Below, piece after piece: positions 8,487-18,049 of a stretch of 63,687 nucleotides of DNA. The stretch's first letter is position 1, and each line of letters opens with the position of its first letter. Under the pieces are notes generated by a model. The model was not told where the DNA came from. It made no database searches and saw nothing but the letters and a program-made list of their open reading frames with translations. Made by a program: the position numbers and the translations under genes. This DNA is from Agrobacterium tumefaciens (GTDB lineage Bacteria; Pseudomonadota; Alphaproteobacteria; Rhizobiales; Rhizobiaceae), in the NCBI RefSeq assembly GCF_000834635.1, contig NZ_JXQV01000026.1:1-63687 (forward strand), read 5' to 3'.

Positions 8487-10430
8487 ATGATCTATAATTT
8501 TGCGAATCTCTCCCACGGCGATTTCGAGAACTTGGTTAGAGACCTTGTCGGGCGCGCTATCGGTTTACGCTTCGAGGCTTTTGCTGCCGGGCCAGACGGC
8601 GGGATCGATGGCCGCAACATCGACGCGTCCGGCAAGACCATCCTCCAAGCCAAACATTATCACGCTTCAAAATTTTCGGATTTGAAGCGTGCGATGGTCA
8701 AGGAGAGGGCCACGATCGATCGCTTGGAGGCAGAGCGTTACATTCTCGCCACGTCACAACCGCTGACGCCTGCAAACAAGACGGCGCTACGCGAGGTAAT
8801 CGGTCCGTCGCTCCGAGGTGAGGCTGACATCTTCGGTATCGATGATCTCGTCGCATTATTGCGTCAGAATCCCGACCTCGTGAAAGCTCACGAAAAACTC
8901 TGGATGCAGAGCGCGCCGGTGATTGAGACCATCCTGACCTCCGCACTCGACAAGTATCACGCTCGACCACGGTCGATGCCTCAGCCGCTTGCAGATCTGT
9001 TGGAAGGGACGGCCGGGCAGCCGAAAAGCCCTTTGACCGAACGCGTTGCGGAAAGTGCTCGACCGCGCGATGTAATTTTCTTCAGCAAGGCTTCTCCGCA
9101 CGATGACGAGTTTGCCCTCTGGCTGGCGCCAAAGCTCGAGGCAGAAGGCTACAAGGTATTTACAGACCTTTTGACACTGGAGCCCGGTGATCGGTGGCGA
9201 AAGGAGATAGGCTCAGCACTTCAACATCGCGCCGTAAAGGTTCTGGTTTTCTGCAGGGACGCTTCCCTCTCTAACGAAACTGTCCAAGAGGATATTCTGA
9301 TTGCAGGCGATCTGGGAAAAGCGTTAGGGGACAAGCGTTTTTTGATCCCGCTAAGGCTTCAACCCTATCGCAAGGTACCGGGGCTGGCCGACGCCGTCTA
9401 TGTGGATTTCGTTCGCGGATGGGGTGACGGCCTTGCCGCCTTGCTGGAGACGTTGCGAAGGCAAAATGTGCCTTTCGACAAATCCAGATTTGAGATGCAG
9501 CCCAACTGGGAGACCTTCCGCCGACGCGGTGCGATCCCACTAAAGGACGAGCCGGAAAGGCTGACATCGAACTGGTTGCGTATCACTGAGGTGCCGGACG
9601 CGATCCGGTTCTACGAGCCCAGCGGTGTGGTGGAGCGCGGACTGCTCCAACGGGCCCTCGATGGGTTTGAATACTTCGCAGTTCCACAAGGTTCCGGCTT
9701 TTTCACCTTTGCCGGGACAGACGAGGTGGAGCGCGAATTCGCCGCGGCTGGCCGTTTTAAGCTCAAACACGAGCTTCCAGTCATCGACTTTGTGGAACAC
9801 GGTCTGAAACAGGAGAACGTCCCCCGGCAGGTCGCCTCTAACATCGTTCACAACGCGTTCAAAAAGGCATGGTTCGCCTATTGTCGTGATCAGGGATTGG
9901 TTGAGTATCACTACTCAAACGCAGTCGGATTTCATGCATCTTCCAACAAAGTCGCAATTCGGCAACGCGTTCCGTGGGGCCGGCAAGGCGAAGGCCGTCG
10001 CTGGTCAATGCTTCGCAACGTGGCAAAAGGTCATATCTGGAACTACGGTGTCACGGCGATTCCATCCTTCCAGCCATTTTACCATTTCAAGCTGAAGTCG
10101 CGCGTCCTGTTCTCGGTCGCCAACAACACGGAAGAGGGCCTGTCACTGGATGATGCCAGAAAACAGCACCGGCTCCGTCGAACGATCTGCAAAGGCTGGC
10201 GTAACAAACAGTGGTATGGCCGCATGCTGGCGTTCCTCGAAATGTTATCCGGGGAGTCTGCATTCATACGTCTGCGACTTGCGGAGGATTCTTTCGTTGT
10301 CCTTGAGGCTGCACCAATGCTTTTCACGTCGCCGGTGAGCACGGATCTCCCAGATTCCCTGACCGACGATGACGACGAAGCTGATGTGAGCACTTTGGGC
10401 AGACCCGAACCCGAAGAGGTTGATGAATGA
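8487..10430 (+). CDS. Mrr-TIR-APAZ fusion protein (effector subunit of a short-Argonaute system)
   Basis: About 647 residues (numbers below count from a GTG at 8481 used as residue 1; ATG at 8487 is preferred). Residues 1-160 form a Mrr-like restriction-nuclease domain: DFENLV (E16), GPDGGIDGR (D43) and ILQAKHY (Q56, K58). Residues about 197-325 form a TIR domain: [16 protein letters not shown], then [11 protein letters not shown] with a candidate catalytic Glu at 242, [11 protein letters not shown]. Residues about 337-649 match the APAZ module, with [26 protein letters not shown] and a beta C-terminus. APAZ binds the Argonaute that follows and helps hold guide and target nucleic acid. On target recognition the TIR part should degrade NAD+ and kill the infected or plasmid-bearing cell. 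The stop overlaps the Argonaute start by 4 bp. Confidence 0.85.
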   Translation: MIYNFANLSHGDFENLVRDLVGRAIGLRFEAFAAGPDGGIDGRNIDASGKTILQAKHYHASKFSDLKRAMVKERATIDRLEAERYILATSQPLTPANKTALREVIGPSLRGEADIFGIDDLVALLRQNPDLVKAHEKLWMQSAPVIETILTSALDKYHARPRSMPQPLADLLEGTAGQPKSPLTERVAESARPRDVIFFSKASPHDDEFALWLAPKLEAEGYKVFTDLLTLEPGDRWRKEIGSALQHRAVKVLVFCRDASLSNETVQEDILIAGDLGKALGDKRFLIPLRLQPYRKVPGLADAVYVDFVRGWGDGLAALLETLRRQNVPFDKSRFEMQPNWETFRRRGAIPLKDEPERLTSNWLRITEVPDAIRFYEPSGVVERGLLQRALDGFEYFAVPQGSGFFTFAGTDEVEREFAAAGRFKLKHELPVIDFVEHGLKQENVPRQVASNIVHNAFKKAWFAYCRDQGLVEYHYSNAVGFHASSNKVAIRQRVPWGRQGEGRRWSMLRNVAKGHIWNYGVTAIPSFQPFYHFKLKSRVLFSVANNTEEGLSLDDARKQHRLRRTICKGWRNKQWYGRMLAFLEMLSGESAFIRLRLAEDSFVVLEAAPMLFTSPVSTDLPDSLTDDDDEADVSTLGRPEPEEVDE

Positions 10431-11977
10431 GACTTCCCGAGAAGCAGTTGCGTGTCGCGCATTTCCATGAGCCGCAGCTCGAATTTGCCGCCGGGCAGAT
10501 GACACCACACCCCAAGGACGGACTCTTCCTGTACGGCCCTCATGAGAAGGCCCGGAAAGTGCAGCCCGTTCGCGTCGGCGTTGTTGGAACGACAGAGGGA
10601 ATTGCGTTCTTCAAAACATGGGGAGCCAAACTCAAGCACATGATCGCGGTTCCATTGCCAGGCAAGGGTGAAAAAGCTGACCGTCTGCATTTGGCAAACT
10701 TTCCCGGGTTGGAAGAGACGTTCGGGATAACGTTCGATCCAGAGGACTGTAGCAGCCTCGCCATTCCGCTTGCTGAGATTGATCGCGCGAGCCGCATCGT
10801 CAACCTGAACGAAGCAGTGAGCAAGGTTGCCACGCTCTATGTCGAAAGGGTGCGAAAGCATCTCAAAAATGACGAACGTGTTGTAGACGTTTGGGTCTTG
10901 GTGCTACCGGAAATTGTCTATGATCGCTGTCGCCCAGGTGCGAAGCGAACTGGTCTGCCGATGGTGAAAGGCGATTTTAGCAGACGGCAAAAGAAAAAAG
11001 CCGATCTTCCCTTGTTGTCATCTGTGCTTGATCTCCAAGCAGAGGAGGTTTTCGATGACGTTCCCGATTTTCATCGGCGCATCAAAGCCGAATTTCTCAA
11101 AATCGCGCCGACGCAGTTGCTTCGTGAAACCACGATCGCTCCCGAGGCCTTTATCAACAAGGCTGGATATCCGGTCCGCAAAACACAGGATGCCGCGACT
11201 GTCGCCTGGAACTTGGCGACCGGTCTCTACTACAAGACCCAACCGCGCCCTCCCTGGAAGTTAGCTGGTGGTCGGCCCGGTGTCTGTTACCTCGGTTTGG
11301 TCTACAAGAGTCTTCCGAACGATCCGGAAGGACATTCCTGTTGTGCGGCACAGATGTTCCTCAACGAAGGCGATGGCGTAGTGTTTCGGGGGGCCAACGG
11401 ACCTTGGAAAACCGGCGACTACGAATACCATCTGAAACCGGACGCTGCGAGAAACCTCCTCTCGATGGTCCTTGAGACATATCAAGAGAATTATGGTGCG
11501 CCCCCCCGTGAACTCTTCATTCACGGGCAGACCTACTTTAACGATGAGGAATGGGCGGCGTTTTCGGAAGCCGCTCCGAGCGAGACCAACGTTGTGGGTG
11601 TTCGTATCCGAACCACTGGCGGAGAAACCAAGCTCTTCCGCGATGGCGACTACCCGGTGTTGCGGGGAACCGCACTGATCCTGGACGATAAAACGGCCTA
11701 CTTGTGGACTAACGGTTACGTGCCGCAGCTCGACACATATATCGGCCCTGAGACTCCGAACCCTCTTCACATCACCGTATTGCGCAGCAAGAATCTCATG
11801 CCCAGTGTAGACGACGTTCTTGCTGACATAATGGGACTGACCAAAATTAACTACAACTCTTGCAACTTCAACGATGGCTTGCCAGTGACTGTCCGCTTCG
11901 CGAAGATGGTTGGGGACGTTCTGACCATGGGGTCGGCGAAGGGCGAGGAGCGGCAGCCTTTTAAGTTCTATGTGTGA
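10427..11977 (+). CDS. Short prokaryotic Argonaute (MID-PIWI, catalytically inactive)
   Basis: A 516-residue protein of the usual short-pAgo length, lacking N and PAZ domains. The C-terminal PIWI core is visible: [56 protein letters not shown] and [10 protein letters not shown]. The catalytic Asp expected in the first strand is absent (LGLVY) and the later positions carry His/Gly, so slicing is not expected, as for all short pAgos. It should bind a guide RNA or DNA, find complementary target DNA and activate the coupled Mrr-TIR-APAZ protein. The 4-bp overlap (ATGA) with that gene supports a one-to-one complex. Identification rests on motif order and gene partner. Confidence 0.85.
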   Translation: MRLPEKQLRVAHFHEPQLEFAAGQMTPHPKDGLFLYGPHEKARKVQPVRVGVVGTTEGIAFFKTWGAKLKHMIAVPLPGKGEKADRLHLANFPGLEETFGITFDPEDCSSLAIPLAEIDRASRIVNLNEAVSKVATLYVERVRKHLKNDERVVDVWVLVLPEIVYDRCRPGAKRTGLPMVKGDFSRRQKKKADLPLLSSVLDLQAEEVFDDVPDFHRRIKAEFLKIAPTQLLRETTIAPEAFINKAGYPVRKTQDAATVAWNLATGLYYKTQPRPPWKLAGGRPGVCYLGLVYKSLPNDPEGHSCCAAQMFLNEGDGVVFRGANGPWKTGDYEYHLKPDAARNLLSMVLETYQENYGAPPRELFIHGQTYFNDEEWAAFSEAAPSETNVVGVRIRTTGGETKLFRDGDYPVLRGTALILDDKTAYLWTNGYVPQLDTYIGPETPNPLHITVLRSKNLMPSVDDVLADIMGLTKINYNSCNFNDGLPVTVRFAKMVGDVLTMGSAKGEERQPFKFYV

Positions 11978-12092
11978 GGGTCAGCTAGGGTTGTGAGACC
12001 AGTATAGCAGCCGGATAATTTGGAACTTGGTCACAGAGTTCCACTGATCGTGCCTGCAGGCATTGATGGAGAGGGACGTCGAGGAGGGTCAC

Positions 12093-13151
12093 ATGGGTCA
12101 AATGAAAGAGCTTCAGATCGAAACCCACAATCTCGCACGGGATTGGGATGCGCTAGTTGAAAGCATCTTGAGCCAGAAGGAAATCGGCAAGGCAGTTCTG
12201 TTGAAACCGGATGAAGGCCCGTCCTCACAGGAAGAGTGGGAATCCTATCGTTTAGTTCCCGATCTCAGATTTCAGCCGAAAGGCACAAACCTCGAGACTG
12301 CGATAGAGATCAAGATGTTCCGTTGGCAAAGCGATTGGCGCCATCGGGTCGCCGACGCCATCTCCCATATGCAGGAAATTCTGGCCACGAGGGATTTTGA
12401 ACGCGGCGTTGTCGTTCTTACGCTTGATCTCCCTGACAACATTCTTACGCAGCTCGGTTCAACTCCAAGTTCCAGCATTGAAATCTGGGGCATCGGCAAG
12501 CTGCGTGAGCTTGCGGAGGGAAACGACGAGCTTGCCGACGTGCTGGAAGAGCTGATTGCGGAGACGATCCTTGACGATAGTATCCGAGGTCCTATCAGGG
12601 TCGAGGCGGAATTGCGGCAAGGTAGTTTGCTCGCGAGTAAAATGCGGCGGAGTGCACCTGGAACAGCCGGATGGCGGGAATTTGAGTTACTGAGTGAGGA
12701 GGCGGTGCGGCTCTTGTTTGGTCGGGAGCTGTTAAATCTCACCGCGCAACAGCGCACCGATGATGGATTGAATCGCATGGATTTGGTAGGTCGGATCAAG
12801 AGCGAGAGTAACTCCTTCTGGTCCATGATCGCGTCCGACTTTTCGACACGCTACATTGTGTTCGACGCTAAGAACGCAAAAGAGCCGATCACCCAGTCCG
12901 AGATACAGATCACTGAAAAATACCTGTTTTCGAAGGGGTTGAGGACGGTAGCGGTCGTAATTGCCCGCAACGGCGCGGACAAGAATGCCTCGAAACTTGC
13001 CGAAACTCAGCTACGCGAGAACGGGAAATTCATCATGGTCATAACGCTTTCTGATTTGTGCGCCATGCTTGAAGGGGTGGATGCAGGTGATCCCCCTGAA
13101 AACCTGTTGTTCCAGAGAATGGACGAAATGCTGATGAGGATGGGCCGCTAG
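12093..13151 (+). CDS. Putative nuclease with two PD-(D/E)XK-like cores
   Basis: A 352-residue protein from the ATG at 12093, chosen for its GGAGGG box; an ATG at 12063 has none. Two separate restriction-nuclease signatures can be read. The first: VPDLRF (D57) followed by AIEIKMF (E72, K74). The second: EFELLSEEAVRLLFG (E198), GLNRMDLVGR (D230) and YIVFDAKNAK (D258, K260), then an Arg/Gln-rich alpha/beta end typical of Mrr-like folds. Both have strand-turn-strand spacing suited to metal-dependent DNA cleavage. It stands alone, 115 bp after the Argonaute and 120 bp before the AAA+ gene. I do not know a named family with this double layout. Confidence 0.65.
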   Translation: MGQMKELQIETHNLARDWDALVESILSQKEIGKAVLLKPDEGPSSQEEWESYRLVPDLRFQPKGTNLETAIEIKMFRWQSDWRHRVADAISHMQEILATRDFERGVVVLTLDLPDNILTQLGSTPSSSIEIWGIGKLRELAEGNDELADVLEELIAETILDDSIRGPIRVEAELRQGSLLASKMRRSAPGTAGWREFELLSEEAVRLLFGRELLNLTAQQRTDDGLNRMDLVGRIKSESNSFWSMIASDFSTRYIVFDAKNAKEPITQSEIQITEKYLFSKGLRTVAVVIARNGADKNASKLAETQLRENGKFIMVITLSDLCAMLEGVDAGDPPENLLFQRMDEMLMRMGR

Positions 13152-13271
13152 ACAGTCGCTTAGTCTGTGCGGAACGGTATAGTAACGGATTGGTTGTTAT
13201 CTATGCGGGAATTGCGTTGCAAATTGCGCTGCAGCTGATACTCCAAAATCAGAACGAAACGGCAAATTACG

Positions 13272-14276
13272 ATGACCACCGCTCGCCACATTGTGACTCT
13301 TCTGAAAAGCCACATCGCCGGCGATGAGGACCGTTTCCTGTCGACTGCTCTCCAGTTGGCCGCTCACGAGGCACGGCAGGGACATGGTAAGCTGGCGCAG
13401 GAAGTTAAAGATCTCGTTGATACTGCAAAGACGCGAGAGCCAAGCATGCGCCGGTCGGGTGGAGCGATCGCACTGGTGCAGCCGAAGGGTGAACTTGCCG
13501 GTCTGCTAAGCGCCCGTTACCCTGACATTCGTCTAGCAGACATGGTTCTGTCCCAACCGCTTCGCCAACGCCTCGATCGGATTTTGGCCGAACAGCGGCA
13601 GCAGGCAAACCTGCTTAGCCACGGATTGCAGCCCCGCCGCAAGATATTGCTCGTCGGTCCTCCAGGCGCCGGCAAGACGATGACGGCGAGCGCCTTGGCA
13701 GGAGAACTGCACCTTCCCCTGTTCACCATTCTCCTTGATGGCCTGATCACAAAGTTTATGGGCGAGACCGCTTCGAAGTTGCGCTTGGTTTTCGATGCCA
13801 TGAGTGCGACCCGCGGCGTATATCTCTTCGACGAGTTTGACGCAATTGGAGCGAAGAGGGGAGACCGGCAGGACGTCGGAGAAATTCGGCGTGTGCTCAA
13901 TTCATTCCTTCAATTCGTAGAACAGGATGAAAGCCAAGCCTTAATCGTCGCTGCGACGAACCATCCCGAACTGCTGGACCGGGCGCTTCTCCGTCGTTTC
14001 GACGACGTTATCGAATACGCGCTTCCGGATGTATCACTTATCGAAGCGATCCTTCGTAACAGGCTCGATCGCTTCGCAACACCCGAACTGTCGTGGGCGG
14101 ATGTTGCGACCGCGGCACGCGGGCTTTCGCCGGCAGATATTACACGCGTGGCTGACGACGCCGCCAAGTCGGTCATTTTGGATAACACCGGCGCTGTCAC
14201 AGCTGAGAGCATCCTTGAAGCGCTCGCCGAGCGCCGATATGCTGCTCAATCCATGGATGCGAGCAACAGGCCATAA
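13272..14276 (+). CDS. ietA: AAA+ ATPase, IetA-like (partner of subtilisin-like protease)
   Basis: A 334-residue single-ring AAA+ protein. After a helical N-terminal region (1-90) it has Walker A GPPGAGKT (129-136), Walker B YLFDEFDAIG (184-193), sensor 1 VAATNHPELLDRALL and the arginine-finger box RRFD, as in FtsH/ClpX-type unfoldases. Its stop overlaps the protease start by one base. AAA+ plus S8 protease pairs of this type were described as ietA-ietS on the Ti plasmid, where ietA acts as antitoxin to the protease, and a homologous pair was later reported to block phage. It likely restrains or feeds substrate to the protease. Family call strong, symbol by similarity of gene order and size. 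Confidence 0.8.
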   Translation: MTTARHIVTLLKSHIAGDEDRFLSTALQLAAHEARQGHGKLAQEVKDLVDTAKTREPSMRRSGGAIALVQPKGELAGLLSARYPDIRLADMVLSQPLRQRLDRILAEQRQQANLLSHGLQPRRKILLVGPPGAGKTMTASALAGELHLPLFTILLDGLITKFMGETASKLRLVFDAMSATRGVYLFDEFDAIGAKRGDRQDVGEIRRVLNSFLQFVEQDESQALIVAATNHPELLDRALLRRFDDVIEYALPDVSLIEAILRNRLDRFATPELSWADVATAARGLSPADITRVADDAAKSVILDNTGAVTAESILEALAERRYAAQSMDASNRP

Positions 14277-16747
14277 TGGCAATCGGACCTCGCACGCGCC
14301 CGCATTTCCTGCTCAAAGATAACGGCGCGGTAGAGCCCTACCGGCGCCCGAACCGGAAAATCGACCCACCTGTGCTACCCCAACGTAATAGACAGGCCCA
14401 CGCCGAGGCGTTGGCTTTGGCAGTCGGAGGAGCTATCGCGGCGGCAGAGCAACAGCTTGCCGCGGCCGTGGTGACAGCCTTCGAGACGCGCGGATTCTAT
14501 CTCGAGTTCGATCTTCCTGCCTCCGAGGGGGCGGCAATCGACCAGCTCGCGAATAGACAACAAAAAATGGAGGTTGTTGCTGTCCGGGGTTCGGAAGGCG
14601 ACGGCGGTATTCTCAAGGCCTCGGTATTTGTGCCCGAGCGCGCAAAAAACTACTTCCTGAATAAGATTGAGCAATATCGATCGACGGACACCGACAAAGG
14701 GCGCCCTCGAAATGAGCCTCTAATTTCCAGGATCGAAACCGCCCAGCTGGCATCGGCACGTTCTCTCTTCACCGACGATGCAGCGCTATTTCCGCCCGAC
14801 CAGCACCTCGCGGTATGGTGGGAAATCTGGTTGCGCGAAGGCAGGCGTGAGAAGTTTGAGGCCATAGCGGCGGCCTTGGAAATACAGATGCGCCAGCACG
14901 CCATCCGGTTCCCTGAGCGGGAAGTCGTCTTGGCACTGGCGAGCACCGTCACCATGGATCGTGTCGTTGCCCGCAGCGATACCATTGCCGAGTTGCGTCG
15001 GTCAAAAGATACGCCGGCGTTTTTCATAGGTCTTGGAGGCGCCGAGCAACGAGCGTGGACCGACGATCTCACTGATCGCATTCAGGTCTCGGAAGCTGCC
15101 AGTGATGTTGCGATATGCCTTCTGGACAGCGGGGTCCGTCGCACCCATCCGCTAATCGAGCCCGCATTGTCCATCGATGATTGGCATACGGTCAATCCGG
15201 TCTGGGGTGCCGACGACACACCCGCTTGGCAAGGTCACGGCACGCGAATGGCCGGTGTCGCACTTTATAACGATCTGATTGATCCGCTCGCCACTCAGGA
15301 TGCTATTGAGCTACGATATCGGCTGGAGAGTGTTAGAATTCTACCGCCTGGCGACGCCGATGAAAACCAACCGGAACTCTATGGCGCGATTGCCGGTGAG
15401 GCGATCGCCCGAGCCGAAATTCAGGCGCCGCACAGAAGCCGGGTCATTGCGACTGCCATAACCAGCACTACGCCTTCACGTGGACGGGCTTCGTCCTGGT
15501 CATCATCGATCGACCAGCTCTGCTTCGAGACCGATGCGCAGCGGTTGATCTTGATATCGGCAGGAAACATACGGGTTGATCTAAGTCCGGCGGATCTGCT
15601 CGTTCGTAATGATATCGAGCCGCTCGACGATCCGGCGCAAGCCTGGAATGCAATCACCATCGGGGCCTTCACCAATAAGGTTGACGTTATAGATGCAGCT
15701 TTTGCCGGCTACGCCCCGATCGCGCCAGCTGGAGAATTGTCGCCGGCGAGCAAGACCTCTGTCAGCTGGGATCGGCAGTGGCCGGTCAAGCCGGATGTCG
15801 TCATGGAGGGCGGAAACCTCGCGCATGACGGTGTCAATCCCGGCGAGCCGATCGATGATCTGCGCATTCTGACTACGCACTTCCGGCCCGAAAACCGCTA
15901 CTTTTCTACGATTGGCGACACCAGTTCCGCAACCGCTCAAGCTGCGAAGCTCGCGGCAGAGATCATGGTCGGCCGGCCTGGGCTTTGGCCTGAAACTGTC
16001 CGTGCTTTGCTGGTTCATTCTGCCGAATGGACGCCTGCAATGGCTGCCCGCATCATGAACTGCCATGGCAATAAAACGCAATTGCAGGCGATTCTGCGGC
16101 GTTACGGTTACGGCGTTCCTGATGTCGGCCGGGCGCTGCTTTCCGCCAATAACGACCTGACGTTGATGATCGAGGACGATATCCGTCCATTCCAGCGGGA
16201 AGGGAGTGGATCAGTCAAGACGAGGGACATGAAACTCCATCTGCTTCCTTGGCCAAAGGAGGAGTTGCTGGCCTTAGGCGCTGAGCCTGTCGAGGTCCGG
16301 GTCACGCTGTCTTATTTCGTTGAGCCAAATCCCGGCGAGCGTGGCTGGACCAGGCGTCACAGATACGCCTCGCACGGGTTGCGCTTCCAGATGAAAACAG
16401 CCACGGAATCCGTCGACGAGTTCCGGGCCCGCATCAACCAGGCTGCCCGAAACGAGGAAGAAGGTGCACCCGTCAATGTCGGCGAAAGCTGGCTGTTGGG
16501 TACATTCCGCGACAGCGGATCGCTGCATTCGGATTTTTGGCGGGGAACGGCGGCTGATCTTGCCGAGCGTGACGCCATCGGTATCTTTCCAGTTGGCGGT
16601 TGGTGGAAGGAAAAACCTTACTTGGAGCGATACAACGAGCAGGCGCGCTACTCGCTGATCGTGACCATTCGCGCTCCTAGTGCCGCGATTGATCTCTATG
16701 CGGCGGTCGAGTCGATTCTGACTAACGAAATCGTCGCACAGGTATAA
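14276..16747 (+). CDS. ietS: Subtilisin-like serine protease, IetS-like
   Basis: An 823-residue S8 peptidase without a signal peptide, so it acts in the cytoplasm. Catalytic triad: D284 in CLLDSGV, H321 in GHGTRMAG, S550 in GDTSSATAQ (with Asp in place of the usual Gly before the Thr); the oxyanion Asn is N431 in ISAGN. About 270 residues precede the protease fold, and about 240 residues, partly beta-rich, follow it. Pairing with the AAA+ gene (1-bp overlap) matches the ietA-ietS toxin-antitoxin and anti-phage module, where the protease is the toxic part. Host targets are unknown. It is the last gene of the island; no terminator is visible in the 138 bp that follow. Confidence 0.85.
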   Translation: MAIGPRTRPHFLLKDNGAVEPYRRPNRKIDPPVLPQRNRQAHAEALALAVGGAIAAAEQQLAAAVVTAFETRGFYLEFDLPASEGAAIDQLANRQQKMEVVAVRGSEGDGGILKASVFVPERAKNYFLNKIEQYRSTDTDKGRPRNEPLISRIETAQLASARSLFTDDAALFPPDQHLAVWWEIWLREGRREKFEAIAAALEIQMRQHAIRFPEREVVLALASTVTMDRVVARSDTIAELRRSKDTPAFFIGLGGAEQRAWTDDLTDRIQVSEAASDVAICLLDSGVRRTHPLIEPALSIDDWHTVNPVWGADDTPAWQGHGTRMAGVALYNDLIDPLATQDAIELRYRLESVRILPPGDADENQPELYGAIAGEAIARAEIQAPHRSRVIATAITSTTPSRGRASSWSSSIDQLCFETDAQRLILISAGNIRVDLSPADLLVRNDIEPLDDPAQAWNAITIGAFTNKVDVIDAAFAGYAPIAPAGELSPASKTSVSWDRQWPVKPDVVMEGGNLAHDGVNPGEPIDDLRILTTHFRPENRYFSTIGDTSSATAQAAKLAAEIMVGRPGLWPETVRALLVHSAEWTPAMAARIMNCHGNKTQLQAILRRYGYGVPDVGRALLSANNDLTLMIEDDIRPFQREGSGSVKTRDMKLHLLPWPKEELLALGAEPVEVRVTLSYFVEPNPGERGWTRRHRYASHGLRFQMKTATESVDEFRARINQAARNEEEGAPVNVGESWLLGTFRDSGSLHSDFWRGTAADLAERDAIGIFPVGGWWKEKPYLERYNEQARYSLIVTIRAPSAAIDLYAAVESILTNEIVAQV

Positions 16748-16885
16748 GATCCCGTGGAGTAAATGGTGGCCCACACACTAAGGCTCGAACCTATTCAGTA
16801 TTGGTGCGAGAACTTTATCGAATTGTTTGAGGAAGATGGCCGTTAGGCTCCGGTGATAATAGCGGGGTCGGCGGTTCATTCCCCT

Positions 16886-18040
16886 TCAAGGCGGAGGGCA
16901 TGGCCCGCTTATGACAAGCCGCCGTGGGAGATACATCAATTTCATGGAAAGCGGCGCGGGTGCACCGAGCCAGCCGAGATGCGAAGAGATGGCGGCCCTG
17001 ATCGATGGTTGATTCTCACCTAATCCGGCCGTGAACACGAAGGCGTCCATTCCGCCCAAGGTGTTTACGATCCGTGCGGTCTCACCAGCGGTGCGAAACG
17101 CAAACAGGTCGATGGCCTCCGTTGCCTCACGGAGATCACTTTCAAGAAGGACGCGGCTGTCCGAACTGATGCCTGAAACGCCCAAAAGACCGCTTTCGTG
17201 ATATAAGAGATGTTCAAGTTCTGCCGGGCTGCGGTTCTTCTCTGTGAGCAAATAAAGCAAGACGCCGGGATCCAGAGCGCCACAGCGCGTTGCCATCGGT
17301 ATTCCGTCGAGCGTCGAAAATCCCATGCTGACATCTCGACTCACGCCACCATCCATACCGCAGAGGCTGGAGCCGCTCCCAAGATGTGCGACCACGACTT
17401 TTGCATGCGCAATCTCGGGAGCTATACGGCCTAGCTCCTGAGCAACGAACGAATAGGATAAGCCGTGAAATCCGAAACGCTTTATGCCCTGGTCATGCAG
17501 GGCACGGGGCAGGGCGTATCGTCTCACCAGCCCAGAATTGGTGTTGTGGAACGATGTATCGAACGACGCCGTCTGGACCATGTGTGGGTGTAGTCTCAAA
17601 ACCGCGTCAATCAGTTCAAGACTGTGCTGCTGGTGGAGAGGAGCCTGAGGAAGCAGGCTTTCCACTGATGTCCGCGCTGAGTCGTCCATCGCCACTGCAC
17701 AGTGGAACAGGTCACCGCCATGCACCACGCGGTGGCCAACGGCGGCGATGTGTGAGATGTCGATATGCGTGGCCAAACTTGTGAAAACGGCGTCAACAGT
17801 CGCATCGGGATGCGTCTCACCACTATGCGCAAGCGCGATCTCGGATGTTCCAGAACCTCCGATCTGGAGGCTCAAACACTTTCGCTGAAAATCAATTGTG
17901 CCTTTGCCGATTCTCTCTGGAGCACCCGTTTCCAGGCTAAAGACACCCATTTTGATCGACGACGAACCAGCGTTGAATGTAAGGATTTTTCCGTCGTTCG
18001 ATCGCAGACTTTGATGACGGTGATCAGACGGCTCAAGCAT
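16886..18040 (-). CDS. ackA: Acetate kinase with altered C-terminus
   Basis: A 384-residue protein with the ASKHA acetate/propionate kinase signatures: TFNAGSSSIKMGVF near the N-terminus, GHRVVHGG, QTASFDTSFHNT, GFHGLSYSF, VVAHLGSGSSLCGMDGG and FTAGLGENQPSIR. It interconverts acetyl phosphate plus ADP and acetate plus ATP. After HLGWLGAPAPLS the usual last 40-50 residues, including the PTDEE-type end, are replaced by about 20 unrelated residues, so the C-terminus has been cut or shifted exactly on the side facing the defence island. Activity may be lost. It follows the flavin-barrel gene by 9 bp on the same strand; such pairs in rhizobia are often made under low oxygen, but I see no clear FixK/FNR site here. 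Confidence 0.85.
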   Translation of the reverse strand: MLEPSDHRHQSLRSNDGKILTFNAGSSSIKMGVFSLETGAPERIGKGTIDFQRKCLSLQIGGSGTSEIALAHSGETHPDATVDAVFTSLATHIDISHIAAVGHRVVHGGDLFHCAVAMDDSARTSVESLLPQAPLHQQHSLELIDAVLRLHPHMVQTASFDTSFHNTNSGLVRRYALPRALHDQGIKRFGFHGLSYSFVAQELGRIAPEIAHAKVVVAHLGSGSSLCGMDGGVSRDVSMGFSTLDGIPMATRCGALDPGVLLYLLTEKNRSPAELEHLLYHESGLLGVSGISSDSRVLLESDLREATEAIDLFAFRTAGETARIVNTLGGMDAFVFTAGLGENQPSIRAAISSHLGWLGAPAPLSMKLMYLPRRLVISGPCPPP

Positions 18041-18049
18041 CTGATCATC

